A stretch of DNA of 64,000 nt from an uncultured Bacteroides sp. (GCF_959029255.1 NZ_CAUFUE010000017.1:47779-111778), one strand, 5' to 3'. Positions 16,954 through 25,743 are shown, counted from the first letter of the stretch. Notes: generated from the letters alone by a model not told the origin. Numbers and translations: made by a program.

Positions 16954-18177
16954 CTAATGGGAAACATCTTTCGTTTCACTGTGATTTTTAAGGAAAACTT
17001 TTTCATTTCCTTCTTTATCCAGCACTTTTATTTCCTTTATTTCCTCTTCTTCCCCAATGCTGACAAACAAGCATAAATCATCGTTCAGTTTTTGTCCGTT
17101 GAGCTCTATCAGTCGGTCTCCTTGTCGTGCGCCTTGCCGATATAATTCAGAATTTTCGTAGAGTAGACCAAGAATGATGTGTCCGTTTTCATCAACTCCG
17201 ATACTGAACTTTTCTTCTGCTTCTTCATCGTCCAAAGTGATGGATTCGGCATTGTCATAAGGTAGAAAAGCAAATTTTTTACGGGGATAGTCCAATACAA
17301 TCTGGCCGTAGTCCAGCAGCTTGGAACCGACAATGGAATGACCGGAATGAGCGGTTGCAGTCGCCATATTTTTGAAAAGAAAACCGTTGATGCTCCATTC
17401 GGGTAACTTAAGTAGATAGATAGAGTCTGTTTGGGCAAATCCAAATGCACTGAATCTGGCAGCGCCTTGAACGGTTTCAATGACTTCCCCTTTCCACACC
17501 GAAGGGTCTATAGTCCGTAATTGTTTAAAAGCTCCGTCTGCAAGGCTATAGAAGCCATTACTTCCGGTGTCAAGCAAAACATTTTCCTCTTTGACTTCTC
17601 CTACAAAGATATTGATATAAGGGCGGTTTACTCCTTCTATCTTTATGTCATTTTCCTTTTTCTTATCGATTTGAAACCACTTTTTACGGTCGGTTACAAT
17701 TAGTTGCTTTTTCTGTTTGTCAATCTTGAAAGACATACTTTGTAAGATATTTCCTCCTATAAATCCGTCAATCCGGGCACATCTGAACATTGGGTTATCA
17801 TCGAAGGAGAAGAGTAGGGCACGATGACAGGGAAAATTTAATTTTCCAAGAGTAAATCCGCACAATTCCGTGAACTTCATTTCCCCATCAATATCGTTTG
17901 AATCATTAATAATTCCACTTTCCATTGTCCGACCACCTTCTGGCATTACCTTAGGATCTATAATGGTGTAGGACGCCCCTGTATCGAAAACAAAGCGCAT
18001 GGGGATACCATTGACAGTAGCCGGTACGATAGGCCAGTCCATAAAGAACTCAATATCGATTGTGTCCGCGAAGTTCTTTTCTATAGGCTGCACATTGATT
18101 GTTTTCTGAGCGCGGAGTGGCAAAACTGACATCAATAGTGCAGCAATGCAGAAAAGGAGGTAATTGTATATTTTCAT
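16954..18177 (-). CDS. Exported two-lobed aspartyl protease-like protein with PDZ domain
   Basis: 407 residues with signal peptide MKIYNYLLFCIAALLMSVLP. There are two aspartic protease active-site motifs, FVFDTGASYTIID (D65) and VLLDTGSNGFYSL (D203). Each is followed by a hydrophobic-Gly segment (IDGFIGGNILQ and HSIVGSKLLDYG), so both lobes of a pepsin/retropepsin fold appear to sit in one chain. A PDZ-like domain lies near residues 330-385 (LYRQGARQGDRLIELNGQKL). The location is periplasmic or surface. I chose ATG 18177 over a frame to 18210 because it starts the signal peptide and clears the upstream gene. It lies 23 bases after the nuclease gene and is probably co-transcribed with it. Confidence 0.82.
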   Translation of the reverse strand: MKIYNYLLFCIAALLMSVLPLRAQKTINVQPIEKNFADTIDIEFFMDWPIVPATVNGIPMRFVFDTGASYTIIDPKVMPEGGRTMESGIINDSNDIDGEMKFTELCGFTLGKLNFPCHRALLFSFDDNPMFRCARIDGFIGGNILQSMSFKIDKQKKQLIVTDRKKWFQIDKKKENDIKIEGVNRPYINIFVGEVKEENVLLDTGSNGFYSLADGAFKQLRTIDPSVWKGEVIETVQGAARFSAFGFAQTDSIYLLKLPEWSINGFLFKNMATATAHSGHSIVGSKLLDYGQIVLDYPRKKFAFLPYDNAESITLDDEEAEEKFSIGVDENGHIILGLLYENSELYRQGARQGDRLIELNGQKLNDDLCLFVSIGEEEEIKEIKVLDKEGNEKVFLKNHSETKDVSH

Positions 18178-18200
18178 TGTATATAGATTATGGTAAGTGG

Positions 18201-19163
18201 TTATCTCCACAGTTTTAAGTCATATTTTGCCTCCACTTTCTTCTCCATATCATCCGGCAGGGCAGGGAAGAAGTCAATCCCCGTAATGCGTTCCACTTCA
18301 TCTACAGAGTTCACATAGCTATCCAGAGGATGATTTCCCGAAGCATTCTTGTAGATAAACCCGATGGCTTTGGGAGTACCTTTCATGCTGAGTACTACCT
18401 TGAAGAAAGCTTCGGGAACAGTAATGCGATGTTCTTTACCGATAGTGCGGTGCTTTTGTTTATAGAACACAGGACCGCAGACGATATAGATTTTACCTTC
18501 TTTTTTTGCCCATTTACGGCAATCTTCTTCCAGTTCCTTCCAGTCACCCCGGTTCAGATTATGATTTTGCGGGCAGATATTCGTCATATAGAAACTCTCC
18601 TGCATCGCTTTCCAATGCCAGCGGTTATCTCCCGCCGGACATAGATGTCCACGATCCATGCCGGCACCTTTGTAATCGTATGTAGTCACCGCTTCATTAT
18701 CAGGCAGGTCAGGGTCGGGCAGGAACTTGTTCGTACGGCTTTCACGCTCTACCAATTTTTCAGGTGTCAGTTCCCATGCCACCCAATTCGGTACTTTCCG
18801 TTCTTTGTTGTAAGATACGGTATATCCCTTCCGGTACAAAATTTGTTCGGAAGTATTTTTCAAAGGAGCAGGGCGCAGGATATCCTTTCCGGCAGGTATC
18901 TTAGTAGCAGGTACCTTAGTGGTAGTAGTTTTTTGTTTAGAAGATGTCTTCCCCCCAGATTGCTGCTTCCCAAACGTTTTCTTAACAGCCTGTCCTTGCT
19001 TTCCGGATGCCTTTTCCGCAACGGTTTCAGTTACAGTTCCGGGCAGGTTGATGTGCAGTGCTTTCGTTATAGGCTCAAACGTGAGACAGATAATGCACAG
19101 CAACACTACGAAATAGATGACCCCTCTACCTTTGGATTGCTTCTTTTTTTTCTTTTGTACCAT
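18201..19163 (-). CDS. Membrane-anchored DNA/RNA non-specific endonuclease (NUC1/EndoG type)
   Basis: 320 residues. A short basic N-terminus (KKKKKQSKGRG) precedes one transmembrane segment at about 15-30. A Lys/Thr/Ser-rich linker runs to about residue 100, followed by the beta-beta-alpha metal nuclease domain. The catalytic motif is DRGHLCPAGDNRW (His173), with MTNICPQNHNLNRGDW supplying the metal-binding Asn. Family members cut single- and double-stranded DNA and RNA without sequence preference. The topology puts the domain outside the cytoplasm, so scavenging of nucleic acid or defence is likely. It is followed by the aspartic protease gene in the same operon. Confidence 0.9.
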   Translation of the reverse strand: MVQKKKKKQSKGRGVIYFVVLLCIICLTFEPITKALHINLPGTVTETVAEKASGKQGQAVKKTFGKQQSGGKTSSKQKTTTTKVPATKIPAGKDILRPAPLKNTSEQILYRKGYTVSYNKERKVPNWVAWELTPEKLVERESRTNKFLPDPDLPDNEAVTTYDYKGAGMDRGHLCPAGDNRWHWKAMQESFYMTNICPQNHNLNRGDWKELEEDCRKWAKKEGKIYIVCGPVFYKQKHRTIGKEHRITVPEAFFKVVLSMKGTPKAIGFIYKNASGNHPLDSYVNSVDEVERITGIDFFPALPDDMEKKVEAKYDLKLWR

Positions 19164-19198
19164 GGTATTTTATATGTTTTCTGTATAAGGTTTATTCA

Positions 19199-19439
19199 CC
19201 ACAGAGGTCACAGAGTTCCACAGAGGTTTCAATTTTTCATATTCCGATTGAGTTGATAAAGTTGATTGAGCAGATTTAGCAGATTGAGCTGATTTTTTCT
19301 TTTATTGCTATTCAAAAAAATCCGCGTCATCCGCGTCATCTGCGTCTGAAAATTAAAAATCCGCTTAATCCGCTCAATCCGTGTCGAAAGAATCAAATAC
19401 ACAGCGCAGCCTTAAAATCCGCGTCATCCGCGCCTAAAA
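19199..19439. repeat. Spacer of short degenerate repeats (ccacagaggt, atccgcgtca, gattgagc words)
   Basis: This stretch between SulP and the nuclease gene contains ccacagaggt twice (from 19199). It also holds tandem words around attgag and agattgagc (19243-19300), atccgcgtc repeated from 19320 and again near 19417, and atccgctta/atccgctca at 19359-19378. The same words recur in the inverted repeat at 24402-24472. They belong to intergenic repeats that I recall as common in Bacteroides. No open reading frame here is convincing. Confidence 0.7.
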
Positions 19440-19468
19440 ATACTATCCTCCGAATGGACTTGCAAAGC

Positions 19469-21145
19469 TCACAACACCCCTTTCGCCCTGTCCAATGCCA
19501 CATTAATATTCGGGCAGATATTTTCTTTTCCCACCAACTCATTGAAGCCGGACTTTTCCAGAACCTTGTACACCTTCTCATTGACCCCGGAAAGCACAAT
19601 AGTTATCTTTTCCTTTTGCGACATCTGACAGAGATTAGTCAAGTTATGAATACCGGTAGAATCGATGAAAGGCACTTTACGCATACGGATGATGCGCACT
19701 TTAGGACGGTCGCCCAGCTGTGCCATGGTTTCCTCGAATTTGGTGGCGATACCGAAGAAATACGGGCCGTTGATTTCATATACTTCCACACCCTTCGGAA
19801 TAATCAGATGTTCCTCATTGATTGCAATATCCAATTCCGCGTTCGGGTCTATCTCATCTTTGATGACAGATATCTCCGTTGTTTCCATCACACGCCGCAT
19901 AAACAGCACGCAAGCAATGACTAAACCCACTTCAATGGCGATAGTCAAGTCGAAAATAACAGTCAGGAAAAAGGTTATCAACAATACCGTGACATCCGAT
20001 TTAGGGTTCTTCAACAACGCCTTGAATACACGCCACCCACTCATGTTGTAGGATACGATAACCAGTACCCCTGCAAGGCAAGCCATCGGAATATATTGCG
20101 CCAACGGCATCAGGAACAACAAAATCAACAGCAATACCACCGCATGCACTATGCCGGCAACGGGCGATTTACCTCCATTATTGATATTCGTCATCGTACG
20201 GGCAATGGCACCGGTTGCCGGAATACCTCCAAACAGGGGAGTCACCAGGTTGGCTGCGCCTTGGGCTATCAGTTCCATATTGGAATCATGTTTGTCGCCT
20301 ATCACACCATCTGCCACGGTAGCCGAAAGCAATGATTCGATGGCACCCAATACCGCGATTGTAATCGCCACAGGGAATAAGTTTTTAACCGCCTCCCAGT
20401 CCAAAGCAGGCATCACGGCATCCGGAAGTTCGGCTTTGATGCTGAAACGGTCACCAATCGTATCGATGCAATCAATGCCCCCGTATGTTTTCATCAGATA
20501 AACAGCCCCGGTCACCACGATAATCGCGATGAGCGAACCGGGTATTTTCTTTGAAAACTTAGGCGTGATGGCGATAATGATGATACTGGCGATACTCACA
20601 ATCGTGTTCCACCAGTTCACCGTGTCGAAATGCCGGAAGTAAACCATCCACTTCCCTACGAAGTCCCCCGGAACTTTCTCGCCCCCGAAGCTCAGTCCGA
20701 AGACATCGGCAATCTGCGTAGTAAAGATAGTGACGGCAATACCGCTGGTGAAACCCACAATGATGGGATAAGGGATAAACTTGATGACCGCTCCCAACTT
20801 GAACACCCCCAGCAGGACAAGGATGACACCTGCCATCAGCGTCGCCACAATCAGTCCCGCCTCTCCATATTGCTGGATAATGCCATAGATGATGACGATG
20901 AACGCACCCGTCGGCCCGCCTATCTGTACTTTACTTCCTCCCAAGAGGGAAATGATGAAACCGGCGATGATAGCCGTGATAATACCTTTCTCAGGTGATA
21001 CGCCTGAGGCGATACCGAACGCGATGGCAAGCGGAAGGGCGACGATACCCACAATGATACCCGCCATCAGGTCTGCCATGAATAGTTCTTTCGAGTAATT
21101 TTTTAAAGCCGTGTATAGCTTTGGTTTGAATTCGAACGCTTTCAT
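19469..21145 (-). CDS. SulP-family anion transporter with STAS domain
   Basis: 558 residues. The membrane part (about 25-430) has the SulP signature LMAGIIVGIVALPLAIAFGI and GGSKVQIGGPTGAFIVIIYG (the sulfate-transporter motif in TM3). The C-terminal cytoplasmic STAS domain (about 445-555) carries RKVPFIDSTGIHNLTNL with the conserved DSTG serine region. The family moves sulfate, bicarbonate, chloride or C4-dicarboxylates across the inner membrane, and the substrate cannot be settled here. No carbonic anhydrase or sulfate-assimilation gene is adjacent. It has its own promoter at 21216-21223 and is separated from the next minus-strand gene by 305 bases of repeats. Confidence 0.9.
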   Translation of the reverse strand: MKAFEFKPKLYTALKNYSKELFMADLMAGIIVGIVALPLAIAFGIASGVSPEKGIITAIIAGFIISLLGGSKVQIGGPTGAFIVIIYGIIQQYGEAGLIVATLMAGVILVLLGVFKLGAVIKFIPYPIIVGFTSGIAVTIFTTQIADVFGLSFGGEKVPGDFVGKWMVYFRHFDTVNWWNTIVSIASIIIIAITPKFSKKIPGSLIAIIVVTGAVYLMKTYGGIDCIDTIGDRFSIKAELPDAVMPALDWEAVKNLFPVAITIAVLGAIESLLSATVADGVIGDKHDSNMELIAQGAANLVTPLFGGIPATGAIARTMTNINNGGKSPVAGIVHAVVLLLILLFLMPLAQYIPMACLAGVLVIVSYNMSGWRVFKALLKNPKSDVTVLLITFFLTVIFDLTIAIEVGLVIACVLFMRRVMETTEISVIKDEIDPNAELDIAINEEHLIIPKGVEVYEINGPYFFGIATKFEETMAQLGDRPKVRIIRMRKVPFIDSTGIHNLTNLCQMSQKEKITIVLSGVNEKVYKVLEKSGFNELVGKENICPNINVALDRAKGVL

Positions 21146-21215
21146 TTTTCTAATCTACTTTTATGAAGTTGTAGAGGTTGTGTCAAAATCCTCTTGCCTA
21201 TTTATAAACGAACTG

Positions 21216-21223
21216 CAAAAGTA
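21216..21223 (-). promoter_or_regulatory. -7 promoter box for the SulP gene
   Basis: TACTTTTG on the minus strand, an exact TAnnTTTG match, about 70 bases before the ATG at 21145. Confidence 0.55.
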
Positions 21224-21364
21224 GATAAAAAAATGTACATTTATATGTATCATTGAACATAAACATCTTGATTTTTGTTTTTATTATAAGGTATAATAGA
21301 TTTTTTCTATCCGGTGATAGATAAATCTGATGGAGTAAACTGTGGTTATTCCGAAGTAAATGCA

Positions 21365-21372
21365 TAATTTTG
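21365..21372 (+). promoter_or_regulatory. -7 promoter box for rubrerythrin
   Basis: TAATTTTG, an exact match, 68 bases before the ATG. A possible -33-like TGTGG lies about 20 bases upstream. Confidence 0.55.
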
Positions 21373-21439
21373 TACCATAAAGAAAGACAATACGAACGAT
21401 TAATTATACGTAATTACATTAACTAATAAAAAAGAGATT

Positions 21440-22018
21440 ATGAGCAAAAGTGTTAAAGGAACTCAGACAGAAAAGAATCTGTTGACTTCATTCGCCGGTG
21501 AATCACAAGCAAGAATGCGTTACACTTACTTTGCAAGCGCTGCAAAGAAAGAAGGTTACGAACAAATCGCCGCTATTTTCACTGAAACGGCCGATCAGGA
21601 GAAAGAACACGCAAAGCGTATGTTCAAGTTCCTCGAAGGTGGTATGGTAGAAATCACCGCTTCTTATCCCGCAGGCGTCATCGGCACCACATTGGAGAAC
21701 CTGCAAGAAGCCGCAGCAGGCGAACACGAAGAATGGTCATTGGATTATCCCCACTTTGCTGACGTAGCAGAGCAGGAAGGTTTCCCTGCAATCGCTGCCA
21801 TGTATCGCAATATCTCTATCGCAGAAAAAGGCCACGAAGAACGCTATCGCGCATTCATCCAGAATATCGAGACCGCTTCTGTATTTGCAAAAGAAGGTGA
21901 AGTAGTATGGCAGTGCCGCAACTGTGGTTTCATCTATACCGGCAAGGAAGCTCCCCAGGTATGCCCGGCTTGTTTGCATCCGCAGGCTTACTTCGAGATT
22001 AAGAAGGAAAACTATTAA
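21440..22018 (+). CDS. rbr: Rubrerythrin
   Basis: 192 residues, the normal size. The N-terminal four-helix di-iron domain has SFAGESQARMRYTYFASAAKK and TADQEKEHAKRMF, then the second Glu/His set in NISIAEKGHEERY. The C-terminal rubredoxin domain has the two knuckles CRNCGFIYTG and CPACLHPQAYF that bind one iron. It reduces hydrogen peroxide to water and is a main peroxide defence of anaerobes such as Bacteroides. It is cytoplasmic and monocistronic. The promoter context gives no clear OxyR-type site that I can identify. Confidence 0.95.
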   Translation: MSKSVKGTQTEKNLLTSFAGESQARMRYTYFASAAKKEGYEQIAAIFTETADQEKEHAKRMFKFLEGGMVEITASYPAGVIGTTLENLQEAAAGEHEEWSLDYPHFADVAEQEGFPAIAAMYRNISIAEKGHEERYRAFIQNIETASVFAKEGEVVWQCRNCGFIYTGKEAPQVCPACLHPQAYFEIKKENY

Positions 22019-22098
22019 GACAGATGCTTTGGCGCATTAAGGCCTAGCTCTTTCCTTATTAAGAATCCGTTCTTTCTTTATTAAGATTGAACATCCAT

Positions 22099-22181
22099 AA
22101 CATCCCCATGTTTTACCCCAAAACATCCGGGTGTTTTCCCCTACAACATCCCCATGTTTTACCATAAAACATGGGGATGTT
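22099..22181. repeat. Cluster of aacatcccc palindromes ending in a perfect 17-bp hairpin
   Basis: aacatccccatgtttta occurs at 22099-22115 and again at 22145-22161. The second copy is followed after a three-base loop by its exact reverse complement at 22165-22181. Between them lies a related imperfect palindrome (aaaacatccgggtgtttt). The last hairpin could terminate rubrerythrin transcription. The rest of 22019-22396 is non-coding, with the word ttattaag repeated near 22055-22085. Confidence 0.75.
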
Positions 22182-22396
22182 TTGTATGTGGAAACTTAAC
22201 TTCCCGCATCCCATATCCTAACTTCTCTCTCCTTAGCTCCTGATACTTTGCAAATGAGGTATTAAGCCGCTTCCTGAAAGGTAATGATTGGGGAGTTATG
22301 GACGGCAATTCATCAATTTCCGGTTATAAAAAGAAAGTTTTTTTCCTGATAGACTAAAAAAACAAGAAAAAAAGAGATTTATATTTTAAACAATAT

Positions 22397-22404
22397 TACC
22401 TTTG
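22397..22404 (+). promoter_or_regulatory. -7 promoter box for the TM2-DUF2752-DUF4870-M48 operon
   Basis: TACCTTTG, an exact match, 33 bases upstream of the first ATG. Confidence 0.6.
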
Positions 22405-22436
22405 CGAACATTACCAAATACTAAATAAACAAAAAT

Positions 22437-22772
22437 ATGGATGCACAGAAAGTAGATGCCTTTATGATGGCAAACAACAAATTCTTTAACGACTATCAGA
22501 TGGTAACAATTCGCGAGCTTTTGCTTAGAATGGACGAAGCCAAATGGCCCATGATTCAAATGTTACAGTTCAAAGACCCTACCATTTCGCTGGTTATCTC
22601 CTTAATCGGAGGTTCACTCGGTATCGACCGCTTCTTTATCGGCGATACGGGACTGGGCGTAGGCAAGCTGCTTACTTGCGGTGGTTTGGGCATCTGGTCC
22701 ATTGTAGACTGGTTCTTGATTATGGGCGCCACGCGCGATAAGAATTTCCAGAAGCTGCAATCCATGATTTAA
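22437..22772 (+). CDS. TM2 domain-containing membrane protein
   Basis: 111 residues. The soluble N-terminal half contains MDAQKVDAFMMANNKFFNDY. The C-terminal TM2 domain has two transmembrane helices joined by a short turn, with the signature SLIGGSLGIDRFFIGDTGLG followed by LLTCGGLGIWSIVDWFLI. The DRF-type motif between the helices is typical. The molecular role is not known. It is the first gene of four closely packed genes, with 15 bases to the next, all but the last encoding small integral membrane proteins. It is probably in the inner membrane. Confidence 0.88.
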   Translation: MDAQKVDAFMMANNKFFNDYQMVTIRELLLRMDEAKWPMIQMLQFKDPTISLVISLIGGSLGIDRFFIGDTGLGVGKLLTCGGLGIWSIVDWFLIMGATRDKNFQKLQSMI

Positions 22773-22787
22773 CCTCCGCCTCTGAGC

Positions 22788-23192
22788 ATGAGTAAAAGGA
22801 AGCTGTATATATTCCTGGCATCCGCGTGCCTTGCCGGATATATATGGATTGCCATATCGCTCCTGTTACCGGAAAACCATATATGGGGCGGTTGCCTGTT
22901 CAGGCAATTGCTTCATATTCCGTGTCCTGCCTGCGGCTCCACAAGGTCTGTACTTGCCCTGCTGCACGGAGACTGGCAAGCGGCTTTCCATTTCAATCCC
23001 AATGGTATTTTGCTGGCTTTGCTCCTGGTGGCGTTGCCTTTGTGGTTGGCATCGGACTTGCTTCGCCGTAAATCTTCATTGTATCACTTCTATAACCGGA
23101 TGGAAACAGTACTAAGGCAGAAAGGCGTATTTCTTCTTTTCATCGGCTTGGTGCTGATAAACTGGTTTTGGAATATCCTGAAAGAACTATGA
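22788..23192 (+). CDS. DUF2752 family membrane protein
   Basis: 134 residues with three predicted membrane helices. The family motif HIPCPACGSTRSVLALLHGD is present, followed by FHFNPNG at the start of the second helix. The paired cysteines (CPAC) resemble a metal or redox site, but no function is established. Its TGA overlaps the next ATG (ATGA at 23189-23192), so translation is probably coupled. Confidence 0.85.
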   Translation: MSKRKLYIFLASACLAGYIWIAISLLLPENHIWGGCLFRQLLHIPCPACGSTRSVLALLHGDWQAAFHFNPNGILLALLLVALPLWLASDLLRRKSSLYHFYNRMETVLRQKGVFLLFIGLVLINWFWNILKEL

Positions 23193-23608
23193 TTACATAT
23201 ACTCCCCAAGAACATGAATTGGAGATGGCATCAAACGGGTATCTGATGTCTCTACTGGTTGTCATGGTGGGGCTTCCTCTTCCCATCGTCAACTTGATTG
23301 CCACGGTGGTGTTTTATTTCGGCAATCGCAGGAACACATATTTCGTGCGTTGGCACTGTACGCAGGCGCTTGTCTCGCAGCTTCCGTTGTTCTTCACCAA
23401 CAGTTGCCTTTTCTGGTGGACGGTGAGAATCCTGATAGGCAACGTGGATTTGTCTTCCTTCTACTTTGCCTATCTGTTCACGGTAGTGCTGTTCAATGTG
23501 ATAGATTTCATAGCTACCCTCCATACGCTGATTGCCATTCGCAAGGGCAAGCAGGTGGAGTGGTATGTTTTTGCCGCCTTAACCGACTTAATATGTAAAC
23601 CCCGATGA
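23189..23608 (+). CDS. Small integral membrane protein, DUF4870/Tic20-like
   Basis: 139 residues from ATG 23189. There are three or four hydrophobic segments, with GLPLPIVNLIATVVFYFGNR followed by YFVRWHCTQALVSQLPLFF. This resembles the DUF4870 pattern of a charged loop and conserved His/Gln at the start of a helix. Similar proteins are membrane proteins of unknown role. The start overlaps the previous stop, and its own TGA overlaps the M48 start (23605), so it is locked into the operon. The family label is tentative. Confidence 0.7.
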   Translation: MITYTPQEHELEMASNGYLMSLLVVMVGLPLPIVNLIATVVFYFGNRRNTYFVRWHCTQALVSQLPLFFTNSCLFWWTVRILIGNVDLSSFYFAYLFTVVLFNVIDFIATLHTLIAIRKGKQVEWYVFAALTDLICKPR

Positions 23609-24390
23609 AGAAGCTTTTATATCAATCGCTTGTTTCGATACTGATTTTTGTGTCTGTATTGTTTGCCTTTTCGCGGGTGGACTGGCTGTCCGTGTTCCAC
23701 TTGCGTGAAACGATTATTGAGGAGAAGATAGGGGAACTCTATTGGGATTTGTTTTCCAAGACCCAGTCTTTTGTAGAGGAGGAGCGCATTGTGGTTCCGC
23801 TGGATACTTTGCTGTCCGCACTGTGCCGTGCCAATGATATTTCCCGCGACAAGATAAAGCTTCATGTGATAGAGAGTGAAGAGGTGAATGCCTTTGCGTT
23901 TCCCGGCAACCACTTGGTGATATACACTTCGCTGCTGTCGCAGTGCAAGGATGAGAGCGAGTTGTGCGGCGTAATGGCGCATGAAATTGCCCATATCGAG
24001 AAAGGGCACGTCATGGATAAGCTGGTGAAGGAGATAGGGCTTTCTACGCTGGTTGCCATGATTGGAGGCAGCCAGGGGGCTGAGGCTTTGGGACAATTGG
24101 TACAGGTGCTTTCTTCCACAGCCTATAGCCGCACTTTGGAGCGTGAAGCCGACGAAACTGCCGTCCGCTATCTGATGAAGGCGGGGATGAACCCGCGCGG
24201 GCTTGCGGAATTTCTCCATAATCTTCCTCAAGAGATAAATCTGCCCGACTTCACCGAATGGATCAGTACCCATCCCGACTCGGAAGAGCGTTACAAGGTT
24301 ATCAATGAGATAGTCGACAAAAGCGGATATCACACGGATTACCACAATATTCTCACAAAGGAGGAGTGGGAAGGACTGAAGAAGAAGTAA
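23605..24390 (+). CDS. M48-family metallopeptidase
   Basis: 261 residues. The N-terminal hydrophobic segment at about 7-24 could be a signal peptide or membrane anchor. The zinc motif is HEIAHIEKGH at 126-135, and the third ligand is Glu in TLEREADETAVRYL. WISTHPDSEERYKVI near the C-terminus is typical of M48C/BepA- and LoiP-like periplasmic proteases, which take part in outer-membrane protein quality control. The start overlaps the upstream gene by four bases. Location after three small membrane proteins may mean a membrane-associated proteolytic unit, but that is inference. A strong inverted repeat follows. Confidence 0.9.
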   Translation: MKKLLYQSLVSILIFVSVLFAFSRVDWLSVFHLRETIIEEKIGELYWDLFSKTQSFVEEERIVVPLDTLLSALCRANDISRDKIKLHVIESEEVNAFAFPGNHLVIYTSLLSQCKDESELCGVMAHEIAHIEKGHVMDKLVKEIGLSTLVAMIGGSQGAEALGQLVQVLSSTAYSRTLEREADETAVRYLMKAGMNPRGLAEFLHNLPQEINLPDFTEWISTHPDSEERYKVINEIVDKSGYHTDYHNILTKEEWEGLKKK

Positions 24391-24401
24391 ATAATAATTC
24401 T

Positions 24402-24472
24402 TTTCACCACAGAGGTTTTAATCTTTCAGACACGGATGACGCGTCTGAAAGATTAAAACCTCTGTGGTGAAA
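24402..24472. terminator. Perfect 30-bp inverted repeat, bidirectional terminator
   Basis: 24402-24431 is the exact reverse complement of 24443-24472, with an 11-base loop. It includes the word accacagagg and the sequence tctttcagac. It lies between M48 and the last pilus gene, which converge, and can end both transcripts. The sequence shares words with the repeats near 19199-19439. Confidence 0.8.
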
Positions 24473-24481
24473 TAAAAATTA

Positions 24482-25732
24482 TCATTTATGATTCGGGGCA
24501 ACCTGATTAAGTACATCTGCCAAGTCGATAACCATTGCTCCTAATGTGACTTCTTTTTCTCCTAAAGCTGTTAACTTGTTGTAGTCGTTTTCCGTGCCGA
24601 TATGCGTCAGGATGCGTCCGTCCGGTTTGATGGTGCATTCACTGTTCTTATTAAAAGTAATCGCTTGCAGTTTTGGTTTGGAATTACCGTCACTATCCTT
24701 CTCCGTCAGGCAATTGTCATAATAGAAGTAATAAGTTTTATCCACATCTTGCGCTCTGCCTTTGAAGGTAGGATAGGCGGTTACGGCAATGTATTCGCCC
24801 GGCAGAGATTCTCCGGTTGCCCAGTTGAGGATGGTGACGGGGGAGATTGACAGTTTTTCGCCTTGCAGGGTGAAGCAGTAGCAGTTGTTGCTTCCCAAAG
24901 CATTGCCGCTTTTGATGATGCCGATGGTCTGCTTATAAGTGATGGTATTGTTGATACCTGTAGCAGAAGATTGAGTGGTGATTTGCACTACAGGATTGGT
25001 TTTCGTGTTTTCGGGAAGGATGAGCATGTATTCCATGTCTCCGGTGCCTGTGGCATCGGCGGTTACTTTATAAGGAGTATAGCTGAAGGTTGTTCCTCCA
25101 TCCAAAGACACTTTTACTTCGTTAATTTCCGCTTTATTCACGTCTTTTATCACGAAGTCCAGCATACTGTGCTTATGGTTTACTTGTATGGTAATCTCAT
25201 GGGCTACATCGATGGTGCCTTTGGCTTTTATCAGGACATCCTGGGCAAGCAACGTGTTGCTTTGGTCTTGGGCTATGGTGGAGGTAGAGGTCCATCCATT
25301 GGGATATATCAGCGCTTCCGCTTTGGGCTTGGTATAATTGGGGAAATACTTTTGAGCGTTGTTCCATCCCCATTCGCCATTGCTGTGAGTCGCTCCGGTG
25401 AAGCTGCCGTCATCATATTTTGTGTCGGTATTGTTCATGGTGTAGTACAACGTAAAATCCATTTTCCAGCCTGTTCTGTCGGCTATGCTTAGGAAGGTAG
25501 GGTCGTTGTTTGTGTTTACGGAGAATCCATTCTTTGTGGCGGCGGCTCTGGTTGCGGCCGCATTTTCATTGCTTGCCATGCTCTCCATAAGGGTGGTGAT
25601 GCTCTCTATGGCTATGCCTTTTTCGTCATTGTCCTTATTCATAATCTCATCCTGTTGGTTGCTGCATCCGCTGAAGCCGGGGGTGAGGAGGGATGCCAGG
25701 ATGAGAGCGGCTATATATTGAAACTGTTTCAT
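24482..25732 (-). CDS. Fimbrillin-family lipoprotein (pilus subunit), last gene of operon
   Basis: 416 residues. The lipoprotein signal ends FSGC (Cys23) and a Thr-Arg site follows at 61-62 (AAATRAAATKNGF), a candidate processing point. The body has fimbrillin features: WKMDFTLYYTMNNTD, ALIYPNGW, the IQVNHKHSMLDFVIKDV strand and ISPVTILNWATGESL near residue 310. The Trp-containing strand appears at the end of the fimbrillin domain in several paralogues here. About 100 further residues follow. In the Porphyromonas FimA/Mfa model such subunits are lipidated, exported, cleaved after Arg and polymerised by donor-strand exchange. It lies 11 bases after the preceding gene. Confidence 0.78.
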   Translation of the reverse strand: MKQFQYIAALILASLLTPGFSGCSNQQDEIMNKDNDEKGIAIESITTLMESMASNENAAATRAAATKNGFSVNTNNDPTFLSIADRTGWKMDFTLYYTMNNTDTKYDDGSFTGATHSNGEWGWNNAQKYFPNYTKPKAEALIYPNGWTSTSTIAQDQSNTLLAQDVLIKAKGTIDVAHEITIQVNHKHSMLDFVIKDVNKAEINEVKVSLDGGTTFSYTPYKVTADATGTGDMEYMLILPENTKTNPVVQITTQSSATGINNTITYKQTIGIIKSGNALGSNNCYCFTLQGEKLSISPVTILNWATGESLPGEYIAVTAYPTFKGRAQDVDKTYYFYYDNCLTEKDSDGNSKPKLQAITFNKNSECTIKPDGRILTHIGTENDYNKLTALGEKEVTLGAMVIDLADVLNQVAPNHK

Positions 25733-25743
25733 GAGCTGATTTA

